NCBI GenBank assembly: GCA_037952775.1
Contig: JBANAY010000003.1
Location: 28,830,001-28,894,000 of the forward strand
From: Clonostachys chloroleuca
Taxonomy: Eukaryota > Ascomycota > Sordariomycetes > Hypocreales > Bionectriaceae
Direction of reading: 5' to 3'
DNA: 64,000 nt
In this document: positions 24,547-34,889 of the stretch, in pieces
Position numbering within the stretch: the stretch's first letter is position 1
Layout of the letters: the number at the start of each line of letters is the position of its first letter
The notes under the pieces: model-generated
What the model was told of the DNA's origin: nothing
What the model saw: the letters and a program-made list of their open reading frames with translations, nothing else
Databases searched by the model: none
Position numbers and translations under genes: made by a program

Positions 24547-26130
24547 TTAACTAGGATAATTTTTTTATATAACTGTATTAGAAATTTCCCAGAGGGAATA
24601 AATCTTAAATATTTTAATTAGGATTAACTAAAAGTTTTACTGTATTTCCTTCGACTAGAATAAGAGTATAGGGATTAAGATAGTTATCTTGCTTTAGATA
24701 GTACAGGCCAGATAGTCAGATTAAACCTTTAATAAAAACCTGTAGCCTATTTCAGCAGGGATAAGTATAATATTTCGAATATATATACTGAATTCGCTAT
24801 AATAGAATAGATAAGCTTTATATATATTACTATAGCTATCAATATTATTTTAGGGTTTCCTATAACAGCACCCGAGATCTAAGTACAGAGGCAAGTACTC
24901 TATAGTTTACTACTAATAATATTCACTATAAACAGATAGTACTACTATTATTATCTGTTACCTACTAGCTATTTAGCTCCCTTATATATAAGCTTCAACT
25001 AGCACCAGCAGAGCAGCTTACAATCATATCTTAACAAGGCCTTATCCCTTAACACAGGTAATATATTATATAATAAGCCTCGACTATTTATTCTCTGCCT
25101 GATAGCCAGATTTAAGTTGAACCTTTTATTATCTCTATATACTCAACTAGCTGCCCCACTCCCTATAGGAAATCCAAGACCAATCAGGCCTTATCAATAT
25201 ACCCGACCGTACATCTATAAGTTACTACTGTAATAGTCTTAGTACTTATATTACAACAGATACTAAAGAACTAGTAATACCTATATCTTATTAAGATATT
25301 GCCCACAGCAAGATAAATATATCGGATAACTATTATATATCTAGCTAGCAGCCTCCTATACCTATAACCAGCGATATATCAGATAACTATAGCTTCTACC
25401 TGTATATTATAGAGAGGGTAGTACCTTTAGTCCCTGAGACTATATACAAGAAGCTATACGAGATTAGAGACCCCGAGGATATATATAACTACTATACTAT
25501 AGTACTTCTCTGGCCTCATGCTAATAGGGTTAATACTACTCTTACCTGCCGAGGCAGTTTTCTTACTAAGCCTAATATTAAGTTTAATAATAGCTCTCTT
25601 ATAGAAGAGGATAGCTATTAATACAATAGGTATATTATATATAGTAAGCCATACTATCTAATACCGCCTCAGCTACAGAGACTAAGTATAAAGCTGTACA
25701 GAGCTACAGCAACTAGTAAGGCAGTAAGTAATAGTAGCACTTGGGTTACAGACTAGTAATATATAAAGACTAATATATCGCAGGATAGTATTAAGAGGGT
25801 ACAATATACACTAATCAGTACTATTAAGCAGAACAAGCAAGATAGCGCTATCCGTAAGGTATATACTGTATATAGCTATATTTATAATCCAGACTGATAT
25901 AGACAGCTTCTCGAGGGTATAATAAGCCTGTTACACGTATTTAGCATATATCAAATAATTAAGCCAGAAGAAGTAGGTAAGCACAAGTAGCTTACCCTCC
26001 AGCTCGGGTACAAGCGTAAGCTCAAGTATAACCTATCCGCACAGCTTAATAGGTTTAATAAGACAGTATACCTGTACAGCATTAAAGCATTCTATATAAC
26101 TGATTAGGTATATAGAGACTGAAGACAGCG
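24547..26130 (+). pseudogene. P5 pseudogene (copy B), unrecognised protein near the 3' end
   Basis: Two coding-like stretches are visible with TAG/TAA read as Gln. The first is about 24590-25025 (LKVLLYFLRLEQEYR, then VAYFSRDKYNISN). The second is about 25298-26122 (SDNYSFYLYIIERVVPLVP to LTLQLGYKRKLKYNLSAQLN). Between them lies a 175-bp palindromic element. Copy D has the same pattern on its strand. It may be a separate gene after the SNF2-like stop at 24546 or its continuation. I recognise no family. Confidence 0.4.
25027..25201. mobile_element. 175-bp palindromic element in P5 (copy B)
   Basis: Left arm TATCTTAACAAGGCCTTATC, right arm AGGCCTTATCAATATA. The equivalent in copy D (40794-40968) has the same length, and its distal arm is undamaged there (AAGGCCTTATCGAGATA). 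Confidence 0.65.
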
Positions 26131-26323
26131 TGTCACACGAGTATGGAAGTCGTTCTTTAACCTTAGCAATNNNNNNNNNNNNNNNNNNNNNNNNNNNNNN
26201 NNNNNNNNNNNNNNNNNNNNNNNNNNNNNNNNNNNNNNNNNNNNNNNNNNNNNNNNNNNNNNNNNNNNNNNNNNNNNNNNNNNNNNNNNAAGGTTAAAGA
26301 ACGACTTCCATACTCGTGTGACA
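26131..26323. repeat. Perfect 34-bp inverted repeat flanking an assembly gap
   Basis: Bases 26131-26164 (starting TGTCACACGAGTATGGAAGT) are the exact reverse complement of 26290-26323. Six more bases (26165-26170) and 119 N lie between. The sequence is absent from copy D at the homologous place, has normal base composition and no RIP damage. It could be the ends of an unsequenced TIR element, two inverted LTR ends, or a hairpin assembly artefact. No target duplication is visible. Confidence 0.8.
26171..26289. other. Assembly gap (119 N)
   Basis: Run of N at the point where orientation of the large unit flips from + (copy B) to - (copy C). The true length and content are unknown. Confidence 1.
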
Positions 26324-26978
26324 CTCGTTTATTGTCTTATTAGGATTATACTGGGGATTAAATATTCCTTCTAATTGGCTAAGGTCTAGATTGTTGTAGC
26401 TAATACCCTGTATACTGAGGATGCCCTAGGCTAGTTGTAAAGGGGCCCTTAGATTATAAGAGGATAAATAAAGGATGGTGCTGGTTATCCAGATAATGTG
26501 CTCGTAATTAATATGTTTAAGGTAGGATGTAGTATTGCTGTTGATATTATGTACTATCTGAGCCTTATTGAGTATGAGGAAATTCCACTTGGTATTCTCT
26601 ACTTCCGGGATCTTATAGAAATATTGAACTAGGATTATATCAGCCTCCTTTGGGGTATAGGCCTTTCTGTATTTAGTTAGATTAATATGGTTAGAGTTGA
26701 TCTTCGGGAGACTCTTATATGCTTACTGTACTTACTGCAACTGTCTTATAGTATTATCTTGCTCTTCCTTGTCTTCAGCTATTGCTACTTATGCTAGGTG
26801 ATCCCTGGCCTATAAAGTATCTTAGAATTTGATATATAATTCCTAATGCTTAAATATTCGCTAATAAAAGGTAGTATATATCGTGAGAATAATTATCTTT
26901 GCTATCTATAAAAAGCTTATTAGCTTTATTATCTACTAAATAGAGATAGAACTGTAAAGGTGTAGAGGGTGTAGTAGG

Positions 26979-27031
26979 TATCTCGATAAGGCCTGATCCG
27001 GCTGGGGTTTAAGTAAGGCCTTATTGAGATA
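26979..27031. mobile_element. 53-bp hairpin element (copy C)
   Basis: TATCTCGATAAGGCC ... GGCCTTATTGAGATA, one mismatch between the arms; loop TGATCCGGCTGGGGTTTAAG. Confidence 0.8.
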
Positions 27032-27675
27032 CCTAGAGTTTCTAATATAGCTACAGCTAGTATAGAATAGTAGAATATAAACTTACTTCTTTATTGTATG
27101 GATCGGCTGCTGCTCTCTTGAGGAAGGCTATCTATTTATTCTTGTTGAATACTTGTGCTCCCTGTGTGGGGAAGTCTGCTTTCGTTGAAAAGTATATGCG
27201 GATAATTAGGTTGGGATTAAACTTTCGAATATTACGGTAGAGTCCGGGATATATACTTATCGGCACTTGAATGAGTAATAGCTTCAGTTGTTTAAATCTA
27301 AGATCAGACTTTTATTATATTGTTAGGAATAGTAGGTTTCTATCTGTATCCTTCTGGCAGAGGTCGTGGATGTCCTCGATTAAGTTACAGATTTACCTCT
27401 GGCTAAGACTAGATAGTTTTTTATTAAAAGGTATGGCCTTGGCAGGATCTTGTTCCTTGAGTATGTTGAGCAGGTAGGTATACTCTTTGTATGTGTTCTT
27501 ACGAATACTTCGGTAATAATAAGTCTTAATTATGCCGCTTAAGATAGGGCTTTTTCCTAAGCCTATTTTGCTGCTAATAATAGTAAGATATACTCCTTGT
27601 TCTCTGTTCTCCTCGATTCGGGCGATATCTGTTTTTATAAGTTAGTAAAGTATGGTATAAGCAGTATCAGGGGGA

Positions 27676-27725
27676 TATCTTGATAAGGCCTCAGTTAAAG
27701 AGTTAGATAAGGCCTTGTTGAGATC
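27676..27725. mobile_element. 50-bp hairpin element (copy C)
   Basis: TATCTTGATAAGGCC ... AAGGCCTTGTTGAGAT; arms still pair with G-T type differences. Confidence 0.7.
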
Positions 27726-28882
27726 TAACTTACTGAGGACTTAATTGGGTTGGAGCTGGATATTGGAATAATTACTCTATGTTATGGTTTTCTTGTTAAG
27801 GCTAATATGTCTGCAGGTATCCTGAAGAGAGAGGCCTTTCCTTGTGTTCAACCTATTGAAGAACTTGTTGAGTATAAATTGGTATCTGGTTTATAGTAAT
27901 ATATTGTCCTATTAAGCGGGAGGTATAGTCTCTTTAGCCTTCTTATAATACTTGCTAGCAACTGACTGCTTAATATATTTATCGATATCAGGTGCATAGA
28001 TATTGCCGAATTCAGTAGTAAAGGACGGATACTCGTTATCTATCTGCGGGTTAATTAGATTGGTATACGCCTTAATGCGTATATACTTATTAGGGTACAG
28101 GGGTTCCCAGGGGTCTGCGCCCCTCTAAGAGAAGAACTTATTCTGTAAATAGGTAGGAAAGCGTAAACTGGATGTTTTAAGGACTACGGTGTAGAAATCG
28201 ATCTGGTTATCCTCAGTATAGCCAGCGCTAGTATTGCTGGGCACCTCGTGACCTTATACCAGTTGGGTATATATAGAAGAGTACTCTTGCCTAGACTTGA
28301 ATACTAGGCTTGAGGTACTCTTCTTAGTATTCTCTGTAACTGCCTCTTTGCGGACTGTTGCTAGTATATACTGGAGCTCGCCTGGCTTTGCATTCTGCCC
28401 GGGCCTGTTAGTGAGTTTATTAGCGGTGCTCTTCTGGTTGTGGATAATATATAGAAATAATATAATAGCCCTGTAAAGGTTATTAAATGAGTAATCTCTG
28501 AACACAGTATTATTTGTACCCTTAGGGTACTTTAGCGGCTATCTCGGATTAGTAGGTTGTATAAGGATAGCTTAGCCTACTTATGTATTACTTAGACTGA
28601 ATATTATTAGCTGTACTGTATTTGCAGCAATAGTTATTATGGAATTGATCTTATCCTCCTCGGGGGTATTAGCTAACTAGAGTTGTGAGTTTATAATGAT
28701 GATAAATGTTGGAGTTTTAAGATGCTTGATAATAGTTAAAATTAAGCTTACCTATTCTGGGTAATTGGATAACTCCTTTATAATACGACCAGGTTCAATA
28801 TGCTCGAATTTTGAAGTCTTATATGTTAGTACGAGAGTATTATATCTATCTTCGATCAAACTCTTTAAAGCTTTAGAGTCTG

Positions 28883-28919
28883 AAGGGGGGCGTTTATATC
28901 CTATATATATTGACCCCCC
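28883..28919 (-). other. Frame-switch site in the SNF2-like gene (copy C)
   Basis: Reverse-strand G GGG GGT at 28913-28919 precedes a complementary run at 28885-28890. The downstream -1 frame is clearly coding (GYKRPPSDSKALKSL). Confidence 0.4.
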
Positions 28920-29069
28920 TCCTCTAGTATCTTCAGAATATCTTTATTATTATAATTGCGGATAAGGGCCTTAAAGGCTGGTTGAAAAATACTAACTCCT
29001 AATAAAATATATTAGTCTTAATTTATTATCTTGATCTTAATAGTAAGGGATAGGAGGGGGTGTAGTAGG

Positions 29070-29122
29070 TATCTCGATAAGGCCTGATCTAGCTGGGGTT
29101 TAAGCGAGGCCTTATCGAGATA
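29070..29122. mobile_element. 53-bp hairpin element (copy C), perfect arms
   Basis: TATCTCGATAAGGCC and GGCCTTATCGAGATA pair without mismatch. This is the clearest short member and defines the family terminus. Confidence 0.85.
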
Positions 29123-29957
29123 TAGTCTCGCTGCTATAGCTAGCCTTAGTAAAGAATAGGAGAAATAGAAATGGTATATACTAACTGTTTGAATATAGCT
29201 CTGAAAAGCTAGTAAGCTTTTGAACTAGGTATAGCAGGTAATAAGATTAGGGTGTATAGCCTCTGCTTTCTATGTATATATAATCTTGAGCTCTTCTGGA
29301 TATCTAACCTTCTGCTATTTATAGAAGACTTCTGTTAAGTCTTCTAATAGGATATTCTTAATACCTGGTAGTGCCTTAAATATACGGTTAGTTCTGATCT
29401 ATGATAGTGCTGGATAACCAGGTACCTGGTCTAGTAGTGCCCTATCTAGGTTACTATGTTTAAAAGAGCCTTTACCTTCTCCTGTCTTGGTAGTTTTTGA
29501 TGTTTTTGTGGATATCGGGCTTCTTTTTGAGGTCTTGGTAGCTTTAGCTTTCGCCTGTCTTAGCGCTTTACCTGATGGGAGAAGTATTTTCGGTTTAGCA
29601 GGTATTAATAGTAGAGTATTATTATTTTGAATACTAAGTCTATTAAGTGCTTGGCTAGTGCTATCCTGTAGTAAGCCTGGTAGGCTTCTGTTATTATGGG
29701 CCGGTATTGTAATACTGTTAGCTGGAGGTGCTGGAGGGGGCGCAGGTGGTCCTTTGGGCGGTGGTTGTATATCAGCTGGTGGAGTATTAATTATGGGTTT
29801 ATCTTACTGCTCTGTATTGTTAATATTCTTGAGGCGCTTGGCTGTACTGTTGTTATTGTTGGATTCCAAAGACTTGTATGTGTGTTTGTGTGTTATCCGT
29901 GGTTCCGTAGGTGCGGTCCTTGCCTTTCCCTTTTTGGGCGGTATAATAGTTGTATAA

Positions 29958-31587
29958 TATTGTATCTTTAGCGGCTATTAATAATAAGTGTTAGTAGTAC
30001 TACAGGGAAGTATGAGTGGAGCGCGGGATCTCGATAAGGCCTGATCCGCCTGATCTACTTGGTTGTATTTGGTATGCTAAGCTGAAACCTGTGAAAAAGC
30101 ACGAAATCAGTGTTTTCTCGCCCGTAATATCGGGAAATTGCGAGAAAAGCGTGTGTATAGCTAATATAATTGATTTATAACTTACTATTGTATTTTTAAC
30201 GGACAGGAGGGCTGTGGTAGTTTAGAAGTTGTGCGATGAGAGGTTTGGCGTGTGCTAAGTGATAAAGTTGTAGATAGGTTTTATGGTTAGGGTTTTTAGT
30301 GTGATATGCCGATAAAGTGGATTGCCCGCCGGCAGAATTACCTACTGCCTTTGGCAGCCTGATTTATAAGGTATAAGTAGCTGAGGCCTTATCGAGATGC
30401 AGTTTACGTACTTGCTTTTTACTTGTTTATTTGGTATTTGATAGTAGGAGTTGTATATAGTTATAGGATTGTTTATGTGTGTATATGGTAGCAGTATTAT
30501 ATTGTAGATATATATTGATTCCGGTGGAGTGGATCTCGGATAATGTATATAACTAAATTAATTTATAATTACTATTTACTTTATTCTGGTTATATATTTA
30601 TTTGTATTAGGCTATAGTTAGCTGTAGGCTTCCTGTAGTTGCCCTTTTCTACTGTTCGCCCGGTTGCTCCTTATCTTACCTTCTGATACTATCTACCCTG
30701 GGGTTGTATTCTCCTGTATTATATATTCAGTAGCTAGGGAGTCTCCAGATGTAGATGGATATCTACTGATAGTTTTAAGTTATATAGTCTGTTATTAGGT
30801 AAAATTACTAATACTTAGCGGTTGCTCCTTGTTTCTATACTTACCTGCCCCCCCCCCCCCCCCTTCCTTTATCCTTAATACTTCTATCTATTAAATATAA
30901 TATTATTAGCAGTCCTGGTAGGTTATCCAGTCTAAATATATTGAAAAGCCTATTAGTAAAGATAAGCCCCTCTGTTTATTAACTTTGGGGGCAGACTCTA
31001 AACTTGAATAGCCGAGGGGTTTTAAGGAGGATATAACTATATAGTTATTCCCCGTATAGTATATCTTTATCCCAGGATTATCCCTCTCTTGTCCTGCAGC
31101 TAAGTTAGTTTATCTCTTTCCACCCTAGTATACTCTTCTCTCTATAAATACTCTCTATTTATTGCTAGTAGTAGTACTACTCCTACTTCCCTGTATAGTC
31201 GGCTGGTATTATATATAGGATAGAGTTCCGATCCTGCTAACTATTGTGTAGTAGAGACTATCCTCCCCTCCCTTTATGATATCCCTATGTATAGGATAGG
31301 TTGGGGCAGAATATAAACTGTTCTATCTACTGTGTATATACTTCCTTTGTCTGCCTATCTCTAACCCCTTGCAGAGGAGGACTATAAATTAAGCTATATA
31401 TTCCTTGAGTCCTCCTATGAGATCTATCCTATCCTTATATATGCTACTGAAGCACAGTACAGCTATTAATTAATAATAATATAGTATTCTATAAGTATTC
31501 TATAAGCATTATACTATTGTATATATAATAACACCTGTTCGTACCGCAGGCCGAGGCCGAGTAAGGCGTGATAATAGTGCAGATTAA
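29958..31587. other. Spacer between SNF2-like gene and P3 (copy C)
   Basis: About 1.6 kb without a coding trace between divergent genes. It holds the 371-bp element, a 16-base C run (30848-30863) and short direct repeats near 31484-31508 (TATTCTATAAG twice). No promoter motif could be assigned. Confidence 0.6.
30028..30398. mobile_element. 371-bp MITE-like element (copy C), perfect 15-bp termini
   Basis: ATCTCGATAAGGCCT at 30028-30042 and its exact reverse complement at 30384-30398. The interior has no coding capacity, consistent with a non-autonomous element. Confidence 0.75.
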
Positions 31588-33330
31588 ACCGATAGGCTCA
31601 GACGCTTGACCTGTATTAATCCGGCTACCCCGAGATCTCCCAGGCAGGGCCGGCCGTCAACAGGAGGCAGGGCGCCCTGTAGCCCCAGCCCTCTCGTACT
31701 AGCACCTCCCCCGGACCAGGCGGAGGGGAGCCGCTGCCCGCCTATACTGCCTGTTCCGGAAGGCGAGGATGAGGCTGAGAGCGACGGCCTGGATGCTGAG
31801 GACATAGAGATATAGGACATTATGGACCAGCAGGTCAGGCCCTGTTCCCGTTTCGCTGAGCAGTATGGGCTGGTGGGCAGCGATGAGCAGGAGTCTTCGC
31901 CTTATATGTATAACTCAGATGATATATCACCGGGAGTGTATGATCGTTGAAGGTGGCGGATCCTGAGGTAGAGTTTCGATCTGGATGACCTGCTTCGGAT
32001 AGGATGCCCCCCGGGGGGGGAAGGCCAGGCAGTCCAGGCAGGCCAGGCAGTCCAGGCAGGCTAGGCAGGTTAGGGAGCAGGAGCAGGAGTAGGAGCAGGA
32101 GAGGGAGCAGGTGAGGGAGCAGGTAAGGGAGTTTAGGGAGCGGGGCCAGCAGATTAGGCAGGTCAGGGAGCAGGAGCAGGAGCACCAGAAGGAGAGGGAG
32201 GCCAGGCAGGCCAGGCAGGTCAGGGAGTAGGAGTAGGAGCAGGAGCACTAGAGGGAGAGGGTGTACAGGTAGGTCAAGGTCCAGGAGCAGGAGCAGGAGG
32301 ATAGGCTGGTTCAGTAGTAAACCCGGGCCCGGGAGCGGGGGATTATGAGGCGCTGCTGTATGATGTGGCCGGGATGCCCCTGGAAGGGTGGTATTAGTCT
32401 GTGGCCTTCCAGATGGGACTGTCCGCCTACTATAGTGAGTATATAATCCAGAAAGAGCTTATTGCGTACAGGCTGAGGATGGAGCTGAGGGCGAGCTGCC
32501 TTGGCGAGCTGCTCTGGGCAGCGGACGGCTATGCAGATATATTGTACAAGTGTATTAAGTTACTGAAGACTGATACCACTAGGATATACAATGAGGACTA
32601 CGCTATATTCATCGAGGGGGTCCTCGGGCGGTAGGTGGATATGCTGAGGCTAGGTATTATCTTGCTGATAGGGCTGGTCGTATATATCTCGGGCCTGATG
32701 CTAGAGGCTGCCTGTGCTATAGGCTTTATCCGGAAGGATATACTGCTCTAGTTGTAGTACGGCAGCTGCCTGGTACCTGAGCTGGTGCCTGAGGGCGGTT
32801 GATTCCCGGGCGGGGTGTATGCGCCGGATGTATATGAGGATGCGTATGAGGAGGCGGAATCCCTCCTGGACTCGTACCTGCAGGAGGTAGATAGTACTAT
32901 CCGGGAACTGGAGGACGCGATGCAATATGTGGGCATATATAATACCCGCCGTGCCGCCTATGAGACCCTGCTGGACCTTGCTGTCTCGGTACGAGGGAGG
33001 GTAGTACTACTGAGGCGGGACGTTTAGCTTGTATTGCCCCCAGACGAGCTTGGCGATATTAGTATACTGTTCGGCCCGGAGATAGGCGATACGCGGGTTA
33101 TTATATCGATACTGCTGTTCTTGCTTAGCTGCCTGTAAGGGATGAGCGAGCGGGCTATTGTATTGATTACCCCGATTATCTGGTAGCTCGCGGACCCCAG
33201 GACTATATGCGGGGTACCTCTGCGTCCGATAGCTATGGGGCTCCGGATCCTGTGCTGGTGGTAGATACCCAGCCGGGCGAGGGTGGATATACTAATAGAT
33301 AGCTATATAATAAGGGTTAAAAGAAGTTAA
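31588..33330 (+). pseudogene. P3, Gly/Ala-rich protein with hydrophobic segment (copy C, nearly open)
   Basis: Of all frames in the window this is one of the closest to intact, with only scattered TAG/TAA at former Gln codons. It has a Pro/Arg-rich N terminus (PATPRSPRQGRPSTGG) and an acidic stretch (PEGEDEAESDGLDAEDIEI). After CPPGG comes a Gly/Ala/Gln/Glu repeat (about 32010-32330). A Tyr-rich part (GLSAYYSEYIIQKEL) leads to a hydrophobic segment (about 32641-32730, IILLIGLVVYISGLMLEAAC) and a helical C-terminal part (AYEEAESLLDSYLQEVDSTI). One membrane span is plausible. No family recognised; the start is not determinable. It is encoded on the opposite strand to the other genes and is unusually GC-rich. 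Confidence 0.6.
32010..32330 (+). repeat. Low-complexity CAGGAG/CCAGGCAGG repeat within P3 (copy C)
   Basis: Degenerate 6-15 bp repeats. The P3 frame gives Gly/Ala/Glu/Gln; another frame gives Arg/Gln/Glu. About 320 bp here against about 215 bp in copy D, so the array varies in length. Confidence 0.85.
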
Positions 33331-33338
33331 ATTTGCCT

Positions 33339-33514
33339 AAAATCCCCCTTAATATAAAATAGTATAGATGGCCCTTAATAATCTTCTAAAATTAGTCTCC
33401 CTAGCTATTAATATTCTTCTTCGCCTAAAATCTCCCTTAATATAAAATAGTATAGATAGCCCTTAATAATCTTCTAAAACCAGTTTCCCTAGCTATTAAT
33501 ATTCTCCTTTACTT
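33339..33514 (-). repeat. 88-bp tandem duplication, two units (copy C)
   Basis: Units begin AAAATCCCCC (33339) and AAAATCTCCC (33427) on the + strand; they form the C-terminal end of P2 on the reverse strand. Confidence 0.85.
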
Positions 33515-34500
33515 CTAGCTCCCTAAAGAGCTGCTCCTTAAACTCCTCTCTATCTTCCGGTATCTCCTTATCCTTATCTCTATAATCTATTACCCGCTTT
33601 TACTATTTAACTGTATTTATACTATTAAAACCCTCGATCTTAGTATAGAGCTTTGCTCCCCGCTCAGTAAAGATATGAACTCTGGTCCTATAACCGGAGT
33701 GTCTTGTAAGCTGCTGTGTACCTTCGTAAGCTTTAACTGGTTGCTAGTTGATAATAGACTCCTGGGTGTATAACTGGAGTAACTCCTGGATCTGGTCGAG
33801 TGTTAATACTTCTTGCTGGTGTAGACAGTTAATCTTATAGATATGGAGGTTACTCGCTTCTCGATCTTTTTCTGGGAGTATGTATAGATAGTACTGGCAG
33901 GTGAATTTGAAGATATATAATAGGTATTGCTGGTAATTGGTATATTTACTAAGGTTTCTAATATATATACTTATTATCTTCTCGCCCTGTATAATACTCT
34001 GTGTTGTAAAGATCTTAATTGTGCCCTTTTCTAAGTCCTAGGAGGAATAAGTATTAGGGAGATAAAAGTAGTTAATTTAGCAGGCGACCTTGAATAGCCT
34101 ATATATTATATTATGCTTAGGGTCCCTGAGTTTAATACTGTTAGTATGTATTATAAGCTCGAGATCCTCAGCTCGGTTTTGATTTCCAGTTATATTAAAG
34201 AGCTTCTAAACTTTCTTCTGCTTAGCTTATCCTAATTTATTATATTCTCTGAAGGGCTCTCCGCGGTTGTTGAACTGCGGGTCCGTGTATTGAAAGAGAG
34301 GGGCTTCTGAAAGGATAAGCTGGCTGTATGTAATATCCGTAGTCGTGATAAGACCCTCCCCTTTACTAGGGATCTGGTATACTTTATAAAGAGAATCTAT
34401 AATACCAGCCTAGTAGTAAAGCTCTAGTGACTCCTGGTTATATAGCTGGAGTAGAAGTATTACAGATAGCTGTTACGAATTTGACTAATATATACTATTA
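33339..34500 (-). pseudogene. P2 pseudogene (copy C), unrecognised protein
   Basis: The cleanest reading of this protein: LLLQLYNQESLELYYQAGII, then GLITTTDITYSQLILSEAP, FQYTDPQFNNRGEPFREYNK and ELLQLYTQESIINQQPVKAY. An acidic C-terminal stretch (KDKEIPEDREEFKEQ) precedes the tandem duplication. Stops are few and explained by CAA/CAG to TAA/TAG changes. Convergent with P3, only about 10 bp apart. The family is not recognised. Confidence 0.55.
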
Positions 34501-34889
34501 TGTATAGACCCTACTTTTTCTCTCTAACTATAACTGGATTATTCGGATCTTATAATAATCCTTATAATCCTTAACTCAGGATTATTGCTAAGCCTTAATA
34601 AGCCTCTAGTATATATATATATTTATTTTACTAGATAGAATACTCTTTTAGATAGTTATTAATATAATTATCTATATATCTATTGTTACTAGCTTTATAA
34701 TACTTATATATTAATAGTAACTCGTATTGTACAGTATAAGATAACCTGATTGTGCTACTCAGAACAATACTCTGATTAGTTTAACCCTGACCTACTCTAG
34801 ACCCTGTCTAGTGTAAGTTAACTAACTATTATAATAGCCTAGGTATTATATTAATATAGGAAAAGTATTCAGTATACTAGTAGATTATA

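Larger units (their letters stand above)
8983..26130 (+). repeat. Copy B of the 17.2-kb unit (complete except about 50 bp at the 3' end)
   Basis: It starts with TAGTAATTCC (CAGTAATTCC in C and D) and follows the full gene order RecQ-like, P2, P3 (opposite strand), spacer, SNF2-like, P5. Homology to copy D ends at about 26130, some 50 bp before D's 3' end. There the 34-bp inverted repeat and assembly gap start. B keeps the most sense-strand CA dinucleotides over the helicase region and the only intact DECH box. Confidence 0.9.
26324..29957 (-). pseudogene. SNF2-like ATPase pseudogene, C-terminal lobe missing (copy C)
   Basis: Best-preserved N-terminal part. The basic, Pro-rich leader reads PPKKGKARTAPTEPR and KATKTSKRSPISTK, suggesting a disordered, possibly nuclear-targeted segment. 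Motif I IGLGKS lies at about 27557-27574 on the reverse strand. Motif II reads NKAQ, as in all copies. The open stretch at 28254-28505 is part of the real frame (AIILFLYIIHNQKSTANK). The gene is cut at about 26324 by the gap-flanking inverted repeat, so motifs V and VI are absent. Confidence 0.65.

Noticed and set aside
29070..29122. tRNA-derived SINE
   Set aside because: The loop GGGGTTTGAGCG slightly resembles a B box, but there is no A box, cloverleaf or poly-A/T tail, and the palindromic arms explain the structure.
29658..29971. Two overlapping Gly/Leu-rich forward frames (also 18843-19106 and 46890-47153)
   Set aside because: They lie antisense to the Pro-rich N terminus of the SNF2-like gene.
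29070..30398. CRISPR-like array from repeated palindromes
   Set aside because: Spacing is irregular (hundreds to thousands of bases), the elements lie inside genes and the genome is fungal.
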